Below are positions 7,962 through 13,345 of a stretch of 13,382 nucleotides of DNA, piece after piece. The notes below the pieces were generated by a model. That model saw nothing but the letters and a program-made list of their open reading frames with translations, ran no database searches and was not told the DNA's origin. The stretch lies in contig CAZRQL010000050.1 of NCBI GenBank assembly GCA_964602415.1, positions 1 to 13,382 on the forward strand, in the 5' to 3' direction. The DNA comes from CAZRQL01 sp964602415 (GTDB lineage: Bacteria > Bacteroidota > Bacteroidia > Cytophagales > Flammeovirgaceae). Both the position numbers and the translations under genes were made by a program. Every line of letters begins with the position of its first letter. The first letter of the stretch is position 1.

Positions 7962-8096
7962 CTAATCAGTTGCTCGGTTCTTGCTTTTCTGTTTATTCCA
8001 GTTTGGCAATTTCTCGTTTTGCCCGACAAATGTAGTCAAAAACAAAAAACTTAATCTGAAAACCATCACTGCAATAATTATATTTCTTTTCATCAT
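7962..8096 (-). CDS. 44-codon ORF with signal peptide, probably the 5' remnant of a secreted-protein gene
   Basis: Starting at tandem ATG codons, the ORF encodes MMKRNIIIAVMVFRLSFLFL and then TTFVGQ-NEKLPNWNK before a TAG. The first 26 residues are a textbook Sec signal peptide: a short basic end, a long hydrophobic core and a likely cleavage site after VGQ. Only about 18 charged residues remain beyond it, so the mature part is too short for a typical exported protein. The ORF lies 43 nt downstream of the 245-aa lipoprotein gene on the same strand and ends about 50 bp before repeat copy C. Reading through the TAG gives only 14 more codons. The simplest reading is a gene whose body was lost when the repeat region was rearranged. 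A genuine small secreted peptide is the alternative. Confidence 0.45.
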   Translation of the reverse strand: MMKRNIIIAVMVFRLSFLFLTTFVGQNEKLPNWNKQKSKNRATD

Positions 8097-8139
8097 ATTT
8101 TATTGCTTGATGTTTTTTTGGTTTTTAATCCGTTTAATA

Positions 8140-8877
8140 CTATTTCCAAATTACCCGATAATAATTTGGTGCTGTTTTTGAGCTTCTTTTATCGCTATAT
8201 GCTACATACAAAAGGTAGTCGCCTTTAGCAGGTATAACAAACTCTGCATTCAAGCCATCTGCATCGGTCAGGGAGGTGTCCACTGCCACCAATGTTCCAT
8301 CTGTTTTGTATAGAAACGAGTCTGTAAAAGTATTTACCGCTTGGTTTGTCATTATTACCTTATCTTTGGGATCGGCCTCATCAATAAACCAAATATCCAC
8401 CTCATCACCAATAGCACCCAACTTTGAAACATCTCGTAGAACAGTGGAAACGTTTTTAATTAAAAAGCCATCCGGGAGCATGGTTATTTTCGCTGTATCT
8501 GTGACAGCACCTGAGTAAGTGGGGTTGGTAGAGGCAATTACTTTTATATCTCCCACCATAGTAAAATAGGGGAAATATTCTTTCAATCCAAGGTTTACTT
8601 TGTTCGCTTCTAAAGCAGTGGATGGAAAACTGAACTCACGAATTATATTGCCTGCATAGTCTTGTGCTTTGAAATAAACAGTAACTTGTCCATCATGTCC
8701 TTTTGTTGTAACTCTAACATCAAAATAATTACGCTCACTTTCATAAATTACACTTGATGGAAAGTCATATATCTTAATTGTGAGTGGACCTAAGTCTTCT
8801 TTTTCATTTTTACATGAGCTAAAAAACAACACAAGAGAAAAGAGCATGAGAAAGCATGCTATTGATTGATTTTTCAT
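8140..8877 (-). CDS. Putative lipoprotein with beta-rich, Ig-like repeats
   Basis: This 245-residue protein has a lipoprotein signal: MKNQSIACFLMLFSLVLFF followed by SSC, with lipidation expected on C22. The residues after the cysteine (KNEKEDLG) are Lys- and acid-rich, resembling the export signal that sends Bacteroidota lipoproteins to the outer surface. The rest is hydrophilic and strand-rich. Segments such as LTIKIYDFPSSVIYESERNY and DGLNAEFVIPAKGDYLLYVA look like successive beta-sandwich domains. I see no catalytic motif and do not recognise the family. It follows the 163-aa lipoprotein gene by 29 bp on the same strand, so the two are probably cotranscribed. The TAG stop is at 8140-8142. 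Lipoprotein status is well supported; function is unknown. Confidence 0.75.
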   Translation of the reverse strand: MKNQSIACFLMLFSLVLFFSSCKNEKEDLGPLTIKIYDFPSSVIYESERNYFDVRVTTKGHDGQVTVYFKAQDYAGNIIREFSFPSTALEANKVNLGLKEYFPYFTMVGDIKVIASTNPTYSGAVTDTAKITMLPDGFLIKNVSTVLRDVSKLGAIGDEVDIWFIDEADPKDKVIMTNQAVNTFTDSFLYKTDGTLVAVDTSLTDADGLNAEFVIPAKGDYLLYVAYSDKRSSKTAPNYYRVIWK

Positions 8878-8906
8878 CTATTTTAAATTTAATGGATAAG
8901 GAAAGT

Positions 8907-9398
8907 TTATTTGTAAGTGAATACACCTTCGGTAATTACCACGCTGTCTTTTGGGTTGGAATAGTTAACACAAGTACCGGAAAACGTACCAATAAACTCT
9001 CCCGGAGAGTGCGCAGTTATCACTAACGACCCTCTTACAACGCCATAATCTACTTGAGACCCTATCCCCACATTTAGCGAATAACCAAGATGGTATGAAT
9101 TGTAATTTGAGGTGTCAAGTGAAAATGTGCCAACAGTGCTTTTAATTGCACTTATGGAAATATCCTGATTCCCTACGTTGCCCCTGTAAAGGTTCAGGCC
9201 TGTAAATGGGACGTCTGCAAGGGAAGTACTTGTAAAATTTACCAGGACACCATTCACTTTGGCTGTTATCAGACGGTTTGGGTTTAGTGCCGGTTTTGAA
9301 TTGCCCTCATCTTTTTTACCGCATGAAAATGTTGCAACTAAGATCGTCGTCGCAATGACAATCTCTTTGAAAAAAAAATTGGTTTTTTGGGTGCTCAT
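8907..9398 (-). CDS. Putative lipoprotein, DUF6252-like
   Basis: The 163-residue product begins with a basic and hydrophobic leader ending in VATFSC, with C26 the predicted lipid anchor. GKKDEGNSKP follows, again a charged segment typical of exported Bacteroidota lipoproteins. The mature region opens with ITAKVNGVLVNF and ends with GEFIGTFSGTCVNY and VVITEGVFTYK. This pattern of an opening 'tAkvnG' strand and closing 'GtFsg...itnG.F' strands resembles the DUF6252 group, whose role is not known. The call rests on memory of the pattern and not on a search. It is the first gene of a probable two-gene unit with the 245-aa lipoprotein, and lies downstream of the Crp/Fnr-type gene beyond a hairpin at 9467-9486. 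Confidence 0.72.
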   Translation of the reverse strand: MSTQKTNFFFKEIVIATTILVATFSCGKKDEGNSKPALNPNRLITAKVNGVLVNFTSTSLADVPFTGLNLYRGNVGNQDISISAIKSTVGTFSLDTSNYNSYHLGYSLNVGIGSQVDYGVVRGSLVITAHSPGEFIGTFSGTCVNYSNPKDSVVITEGVFTYK

Positions 9399-9466
9399 TG
9401 TGAAAACAGTTTAAGTTTAGATAAAAATATTTCAGAGCACAACATTACATAATACAAAATAAATAA

Positions 9467-9486
9467 AACTTAACATAAGTTAAGTT
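9467..9486 (-). terminator. Perfect hairpin downstream of the Crp/Fnr gene
   Basis: AACTTAAC (9467-9474) pairs perfectly with GTTAAGTT (9479-9486) around a 4-nt loop. On the minus strand the stem is followed by a T-rich tail (TTATTTATTTT). It sits 11 nt after the regulator's stop codon and before the lipoprotein pair. The stem is AT-rich and so weak for a terminator. It could instead be an operator ahead of the lipoprotein genes. Confidence 0.5.
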
Positions 9487-9496
9487 GAACAACATT

Positions 9497-10096
9497 TTAT
9501 TCTCTCGATTCTATCCTTGCTTTAATTCTACTTAGCGAAACGGGATTCAAACCCAAATAATTTGCTAAGTATTTATCTTGAATTCTTTTTGCTAAGGCTG
9601 GATTGTTTTTGACATAGTTAATATATCGCTCCTCTGCCGTATTTAGAACAAATGACTCCAATCTTCTTATGGTTGTTTTTAGTAGTTCTTTGTATGCCAA
9701 ATGGAAATTTTTCATTAGTTCGGGCGACTTGGCTGCTATATTAAATACCTCATCATATTCCAATGATAACGCAATGGTTGGTTCAATTGCCTGAAGATAT
9801 GATCTGCTTGCTTCTTCAAATAAAATAGCATCATAGTTGGCAATAATTTGATTTTCGCACCTAAATCCTATGGTAAACTCCTCGCCATTTTCTTTAACCA
9901 TGTATAATCTAACCAAGCCCTTCCTGATTAAAAACACCTCTTTATGTTTGCTACCAGCCGATAAGAATATTTCGTTTTTAGAAAAGATTTTTCGCTTGGC
10001 AGATTTAAAGAGAGGTAATAAATCTGACAATTTTAGTTCTTTACTAAATTGATAAATTTTTTTAATTTGTTCTAATTGAAATTTTATGCTTTTCAT
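9497..10096 (-). CDS. Crp/Fnr family transcriptional regulator
   Basis: This protein of about 199 residues has an N-terminal cyclic-nucleotide-binding beta-barrel fold. The stretch KIFSKNEIFLSAGSKHKEVF and then IRKGLVRLYMVKENGEEFTI is the classic barrel opening, and a long dimerisation helix follows at about 110-140. The C-terminus, AKRIQDKYLANYLGLNPVSL-SRIKARI, is the winged helix recognition region. No Fnr-type cysteine cluster is seen and the cAMP-contacting Arg-Ser pair is not obvious, so the ligand is unknown. This divergence is common in Bacteroidota members. I prefer ATG 10096; a GTG directly before it (10099) would add one residue. A good promoter lies about 110 nt upstream with a palindrome next to its -33 box. 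Possible targets are itself and the lipoprotein genes downstream, but this is inferred from position only. Confidence 0.85.
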   Translation of the reverse strand: MKSIKFQLEQIKKIYQFSKELKLSDLLPLFKSAKRKIFSKNEIFLSAGSKHKEVFLIRKGLVRLYMVKENGEEFTIGFRCENQIIANYDAILFEEASRSYLQAIEPTIALSLEYDEVFNIAAKSPELMKNFHLAYKELLKTTIRRLESFVLNTAEERYINYVKNNPALAKRIQDKYLANYLGLNPVSLSRIKARIESRE

Positions 10097-10202
10097 CACT
10101 CAATCAGCATTTTTCTAATTTATTGCTTAATATCCCTTTTATATGTTTCTTTTTGGCTTTCTCGAATTACCGCTAACGCCCGCCTGTGAAAAAACCACCC
10201 CA

Positions 10203-10235
10203 CAAAAATAAGAATTACTTTGAAGTTATATCAAA
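10203..10235 (-). promoter_or_regulatory. Bacteroidota promoter for the Crp/Fnr gene
   Basis: On the minus strand, TTTG (10235-10232) is followed after exactly 21 nt by TATTTTTG (10210-10203). This matches the Bacteroidota sigma factor consensus of TTTG, 19-21 nt, TAnnTTTG. Transcription would begin near 10197, leaving a leader of about 100 nt. It is the best promoter match in the window. Confidence 0.65.
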
Positions 10236-10268
10236 AAGCTGTATTTTTATTACGTAAAAAAACAGCTT
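10236..10268. promoter_or_regulatory. 14-bp-arm palindrome abutting the crp promoter
   Basis: AAGCTGTATTTTTA (10236-10249) pairs with TAAAAAAACAGCTT (10255-10268) with one mismatch and a 5-nt centre. It begins right at the edge of the -33 box of the promoter above. The position suits an operator, possibly for autoregulation by the Crp/Fnr protein. It could also be a hairpin belonging to the surrounding inverted-repeat unit. Confidence 0.5.
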
Positions 10269-10377
10269 GTTGTCATGCCCTTGCAACCCAAAACAGATTG
10301 CTATGAGACTCAACAATTGGACACCCGATTATGAAAGGGTGGTTTTTTTTCGTAAAAAACGGGCTTTTTTAAGCCTT

Positions 10378-10511
10378 TTTAAGCCATTATCAGTAATTAG
10401 GTTAAAATTAATTGCTTAAAATAAGATATGCTTACAATCAAAATGTAGGCTTTAAACAAGATAAAAATAACTAATTTTTCAATGAAAACTGAGTTTTTTC
10501 ACAGCCTGACG
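10378..10511 (-). repeat. 130-bp repeat family, copy B
   Basis: Read on the minus strand it opens with CGTCAGGCTGTGAAAAAACT (from 10511) and ends with the conserved AT-rich block. On the plus strand that block is TTTAAGCCATTATCAGTAAT at 10378-10397 and onward, almost identical to positions 1-50. It follows the hairpin at 10512-10641 downstream of the MutH-like gene, so hairpin plus core is the same two-part arrangement as at 1-256. Confidence 0.78.
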
Positions 10512-10641
10512 GTTTGCGGCTTGGCGTAGTGGCGGGGCTTTTTAGCACTACCGTTCATTTGGAAGACCGTACTTTAATTATACGAAAAAACTGTCAAACG
10601 AAGCACTGAACCCCCGCTTGCGGCAAACCGATGTTGGTGGC
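10512..10641 (-). repeat. Large imperfect inverted repeat, attC-like, after the MutH-like gene
   Basis: The left arm begins GTTTGCGGCTTGGCG (10512-10526) and the right arm lies at 10609-10628, whose reverse complement is GTTTGCCGCAAGCGGGGGTT. On the minus strand the element opens with GCCACCAAC (10633-10641), 11 nt after the stop codon of the nuclease gene. It shares layout and several short blocks with 141-256 (GTTTGCG arms, a GTGCTA block, and the following CGTCAG core). GCCACCAAC recurs at 13323-13331 beyond the other end of the operon. Confidence 0.6.
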
Positions 10642-10652
10642 TGTGCTTCTTT

Positions 10653-11467
10653 TCATTCGTCAAGTTTGATTATCTCTTTTATCAATGACTTTCTTGCGTA
10701 AAACGCTCTACTTGTCGAACCGTGTCCTGCACCTTTAGTTCTTGCTTGTATCCATTTGCCGTCTTTACCTGTCAATGCAGCAAAACCTTGCGTTTTTAGT
10801 TTGTTACGGATAAACTCATAGTCGGCTTGAATTTCTTGTATTAGCGTATCACTCTCCAAAAAGTCAAATGACTGAACCTTAAGCAACTTAGATTTTTCAT
10901 TATGCTTGCCATTCCAAGAAACTGCACAATAAACAAGCGATTTCAATTTCTCCCAACAATGACTTTTGAAAAATGGAGTGTCAATTAAATTTTGTGGATT
11001 TATCATTGTAATAGCGAATGTTTCTTTGGGTGTCCATTCGCCTTTTACTTTGTAAAATGCAGTTGATTTTAGCTCAAACCCAAGTCCGTTTGGTGCTTGT
11101 TTGTTGTCGTTAGAAAGTCCTGCTAAAAGTTCTAAAGTCAAGCCTTTCCAACCTTTATTTTGTTTGCCGTCTTTAAATGTTGTTTTACCGTGTTGCTTCG
11201 CTAACTCTGATAAGTCTTGTCCGATGTACTTCTCTAAACTACATTGTCAATCTGCCAATAAGAATTTTTATAATGATTAATAAACTCATTGATAGAAACC
11301 TCTTTCATTTCACCATCAATTCCTTCATCATGCAATTTATTATTAGCGAAAAGAAGAAAGTGAGTAGCTGAAATATGTCCAAAACGCAACTTTGCTTCAA
11401 TCCATTTATTGGAATTTGATATAACAGTTTCAATTAATTCGTTTGTTCTGATAAAATTTATTTCCAT
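10653..11467 (-). pseudogene. MutH/Sau3AI-family restriction endonuclease, frameshifted
   Basis: Two frames together encode one recognisable protein of about 271 residues. The first starts at ATG 11467 and runs 77 codons to a TAG at 11234-11236. The second continues with LEKYIGQDLSELAKQHG, then NKGWKGLTLELLAGL, and GFELKS with the catalytic Glu and Lys. A conserved Lys lies in WEKLKSLVY, and the C-terminal GKWIQARTKGAGHGS and AFYARKSL follow. These match E. coli MutH block by block (GYTLGELAALVG, DKGWIGVLLE, GVELKT, HKLKRVLW, YIQIRPKAA, FYLKKNF). The second frame has no start codon ahead of the domain. One extra T in the TTT at about 11238 would join the frames exactly, and 815 bp plus 1 is divisible by 3. 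The Asp seven residues before the Glu in MutH is Ala here, although Sau3AI-type spacing could use an earlier Asp in SNDNK. The start overlaps the upstream nuclease gene by 10 bp. The family call is good; activity is doubtful. Confidence 0.78.
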
Positions 11468-12252
11468 AGCTTTTTGTATTTACCTCCACCTAAAAATTCA
11501 AGTAATCCTAAATCTCTAAGATACTGTAGTTGTTGTCTTATTTTATCTGTGATGTGTTGATTTGTAGGATATATTTTCCTTAAATGATTCTCAAATTTAT
11601 TTATCTCATTCAAAGTAAAAATCTGTTTTGGAATTGAATTAGCACACTTGAATACTTCTAATTTCCATCCTGCCAAAGAACTTAAAATAGGTTCAACAGA
11701 AGTTTCAATTATATCTAAATTTTCTTCGGGAGTTTCAATCTCAAAACTTGGAAGTTTAGGAGAAATAGATTTGGGAATTTTAGACAAAATATTCTTGACG
11801 GTTTCTAAATCTGATTTTTTAACTACTCCCGTCTTTTCATTTTTTGAGAGAGAATTAAAATCATCAATAATGGTTTTTACAATTATTTTCTCATCTAAAT
11901 AAATTCCATACTCAAAATTATTAAGCATCCCACCATAAGTCAAATTACCGGAAGTAATAATCGCTTTTTCTTCATCAAAAAGATAAATCTTCGAATGAAG
12001 TTTTGGGAAGTTCTTTACTGTTCCATTATTATCTATAATATTTTCAATAGCAGAAACATCAAGCGAACCCGAATAAATACTCATCAATTTGAAAGAAGTA
12101 ATCAAATCAATTTTTGAAGAACTGTTTTTAGCATTTATCATTTCAGCACAAACATCATTTTTCACAAAAGGGGATGTAATTTTTATTGACTTCTTTGATT
12201 GATGCACAAGCTCAAGAAAATCATCTTTCCAGGGTGTTGTTAATATTTTCAT
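11458..12252 (-). CDS. PLD-fold restriction endonuclease with DpnI-like C-terminal winged helix
   Basis: The 264-residue protein joins two domains. Residues about 1-135 form a phospholipase D-type nuclease with a single canonical HxKx4D motif, H86, K88 and D93 in LHSKIYLFD. This is followed by the expected SGN (101-103) and a downstream Glu in NNFEYGIYLD. One motif per chain implies a dimeric active site, as in the restriction enzymes BfiI and NgoFVII. Residues about 195-264 (GWKLEVFKC, FTLNEINKFENHL, ITDKIRQQLQYLRDLGLLEF) match the winged helix at the C-terminus of DpnI and of many other restriction enzymes. In DpnI this domain reads GATC. The ATG overlaps the methyltransferase stop (TAATG), and the 3' end overlaps the next gene by 10 bp, so translation is probably coupled. 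The domain calls are strong; cognate site and methylation preference are inferred. Confidence 0.85.
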   Translation of the reverse strand: MKILTTPWKDDFLELVHQSKKSIKITSPFVKNDVCAEMINAKNSSSKIDLITSFKLMSIYSGSLDVSAIENIIDNNGTVKNFPKLHSKIYLFDEEKAIITSGNLTYGGMLNNFEYGIYLDEKIIVKTIIDDFNSLSKNEKTGVVKKSDLETVKNILSKIPKSISPKLPSFEIETPEENLDIIETSVEPILSSLAGWKLEVFKCANSIPKQIFTLNEINKFENHLRKIYPTNQHITDKIRQQLQYLRDLGLLEFLGGGKYKKLWK

Positions 12253-13211
12253 TAAGCTGCTAATCTGTTTTTTGCGTTAGGGATAGAAGCGGAAAGCCCG
12301 CAGCGAAGCGAGGACTTGAAGCGGAAAGCCCGACCCTGCCTGTGTGATTGCTTTTTGAGTTGGAGAGGCAGGGTAATGCCCAAATAATAATCTTTGTTTA
12401 AATCGCAACCGATGTATTTTCTCTCACCGATTATTGTTGAAACAATTCCTGTTGTTCCGCCTCCGTTGAATGGATCAAAAATGATGTCACCCGGTTTTGT
12501 TGATGCTAAAACGATTCTCTTTAATAATGCTAAAGGTTTTTGTGTAGGATGTTTTCCAAATTCTTTCTCACTTGGTGCAGGTGTCGGAATACTCCAAACG
12601 CTACGCATTTGCAGGTTTGGTTTTTTAATGTTGTCCTCTGGAAAACGTCCGTTTTTCATTGCCTCATAATTGAAATAATATTTCGCTTTCTTGTCTTTTC
12701 TTGCCCACAAAATAGTCTCGTGAGATGCTGTGAAAAATCGGCAAGAAAGATTTGGCGAAGCGTTTGGCTTGAACCAAGTAATGTCGTTTAAAAGATGAAG
12801 TCCAAGTTTTTGAAGCAAAAAACCGCATTGATAAATGCTGTGATATGTTCCGCTAATCCAAATTGTCCCTTCAGGTTTTAGAACTCGTTTACATTCTTTG
12901 ATCCAAGTTTCGTGAAAATTCAAGTCATCTTCAAAGCCATTCGATTTGTCCCACTTCCCTTTGTTCACGCTTACCATTCGTCCGTTTTGGCAAGTAAAAC
13001 CGTCATTGGAAAGCATATAAGGCGGGTCGGCAAAGATCATATCGAGGTAATTGTCGGGGAAGCGGCTCATTACCTCTAAACTGTCGTCATTGTATAGGGC
13101 AAAGTCATTCGTCTTGTAAACGGGCTTGATGCTCCGTTGAACTCCATTTTTTGAAATGTAGCCGACCAAGTCCTCTAAAACCAAATTATTTATAGTCGTA
13201 TTTTCTTCCAT
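12252..13211 (-). CDS. DpnA-like (beta-class) DNA adenine methyltransferase with an in-frame repeat insertion
   Basis: The 319-residue enzyme would transfer a methyl group from SAM to adenine (N6) to protect the host from the adjacent nucleases. Motif order is that of the beta class: catalytic DPPY at 62-65 comes first, and the SAM-binding FDPFNGGGTTG is at 245-255. The blocks VSVNKGKWDKSNGFE, GTIWISGTYHSIY, NDITWFKPNASPNLSCRFF, SHETILWARK and GKHPTQKP closely follow DpnA, the second GATC methyltransferase of the DpnII system, as I remember it. The target is therefore probably GATC, but HinfI-like enzymes of the same class read other sites. Residues 280-312 come from a 99-bp repeat. Removing them restores a normal ending, DYYLGI-AKNRLAA. 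The gene is the first of the operon and has a -7 box 24 nt upstream of the ATG. Confidence 0.92.
   Translation of the reverse strand: MEENTTINNLVLEDLVGYISKNGVQRSIKPVYKTNDFALYNDDSLEVMSRFPDNYLDMIFADPPYMLSNDGFTCQNGRMVSVNKGKWDKSNGFEDDLNFHETWIKECKRVLKPEGTIWISGTYHSIYQCGFLLQKLGLHLLNDITWFKPNASPNLSCRFFTASHETILWARKDKKAKYYFNYEAMKNGRFPEDNIKKPNLQMRSVWSIPTPAPSEKEFGKHPTQKPLALLKRIVLASTKPGDIIFDPFNGGGTTGIVSTIIGERKYIGCDLNKDYYLGITLPLQLKKQSHRQGRAFRFKSSLRCGLSASIPNAKNRLAA
12276..12374 (-). repeat. 99-bp palindromic element inserted in frame in the methyltransferase gene
   Basis: Read on the minus strand, the element starts with ACCCTGCCT, whose exact reverse complement AGGCAGGGT follows 24 nt later (plus-strand arms 12366-12374 and 12333-12341). 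It then carries two direct copies of CGGGCTTTCCGCTTC (12318-12332 and 12286-12300), separated by 17 nt, and ends with TATCCCTAAC. It is 33 codons long with no stop and is GC-richer than the gene around it. The translated tail (GRAFRFKSSLRCGLSASIPN) does not resemble methyltransferase sequence. Confidence 0.7.
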
Positions 13212-13234
13212 TATTTCTCTCTGTCGTTAGATTT

Positions 13235-13242
13235 CAAATTTA
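13235..13242 (-). promoter_or_regulatory. -7 box for the R-M operon
   Basis: The minus strand reads TAAATTTG, an exact TAnnTTTG match, 24 nt ahead of the methyltransferase ATG. No clear TTTG box lies 19-21 nt upstream. AGAGAGAAATA just before the ATG is a purine-rich ribosome-binding region. As the first box in front of a three-gene coupled operon, it probably drives all of it. Confidence 0.5.
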
Positions 13243-13322
13243 ATTAAAAAGTCGTCTCAGTCGTTCTAAAATTTCAGAAAGTTGTCAACTTGTCCGATGG
13301 GCTTGAGTGTCGCGATAGCATT

Positions 13323-13345
13323 GCCACCAACGTTTCGCGGCTTGC
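13323..13345 (+). repeat. Start of a further attC-like repeat, beyond the R-M operon
   Basis: GCCACCAACGTTTCGCGGCT begins here on the plus strand. It matches the opening of the hairpin element at 10641 on the minus strand (GCCACCAAC, then GGTTTGCCGC after a small gap). The 9-bp core is identical, and with flanking bases TTGGTGGC-nn-TGC is shared. The two lie in opposite orientation and bracket the R-M operon. Only the first part can be compared, because the window ends at 13382. Confidence 0.45.

Larger units (their letters stand above)
10189..10348. repeat. 160-bp unit bounded by perfect 12-bp inverted repeats
   Basis: AAAAAACCACCC (10189-10200) has its exact reverse complement GGGTGGTTTTTT at 10337-10348. 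The crp promoter and the palindrome at 10236-10268 lie inside. It may be a miniature mobile element that delivered a promoter, or a coincidental pair in a homopolymer-rich region. No target-site duplication is evident. Confidence 0.4.
10100..10652. other. Gene-free stretch between the Crp/Fnr gene and the R-M operon
   Basis: No gene is supported here. The interval is filled by the crp promoter and palindrome, the 160-bp inverted-repeat unit, repeat copy B and the attC-like hairpin. An ATG-started 38-codon frame on the plus strand (10303-10419) runs into copy B and is not called. Confidence 0.6.

Noticed and set aside
7814..8029. Minus-strand 71-codon ORF through repeat copy C.
   Set aside because: It is a shifted frame of the signal-peptide ORF continued through the repeat. 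No start region or conserved feature supports it.
7981..8181. Plus-strand 66-codon hydrophobic ORF.
   Set aside because: It starts at a TTG, overlaps the end of the lipoprotein gene and the signal-peptide ORF on the other strand, and its hydrophobicity comes from T-rich antisense of those sequences.
10303..10419. Plus-strand 38-codon ATG ORF running into repeat copy B.
   Set aside because: No ribosome-binding region, very short, and its last third is simply the repeat. The shared frame is noted as a finding instead.
11230..11245. Programmed -1 frameshift joining the two halves of the MutH-like gene.
   Set aside because: The site reads GTA GTT TAG. It has no slippery heptamer that allows re-pairing and no obvious stimulatory hairpin. 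A one-base indel or sequencing error in the T run is simpler.
10653..11467. The MutH-like gene as the strand-discrimination partner of the mutS in this window.
   Set aside because: It is embedded in an R-M operon with overlapping genes, is frameshifted, and Bacteroidota normally rely on MutL's own endonuclease activity rather than on MutH. The closeness to mutS is probably chance.
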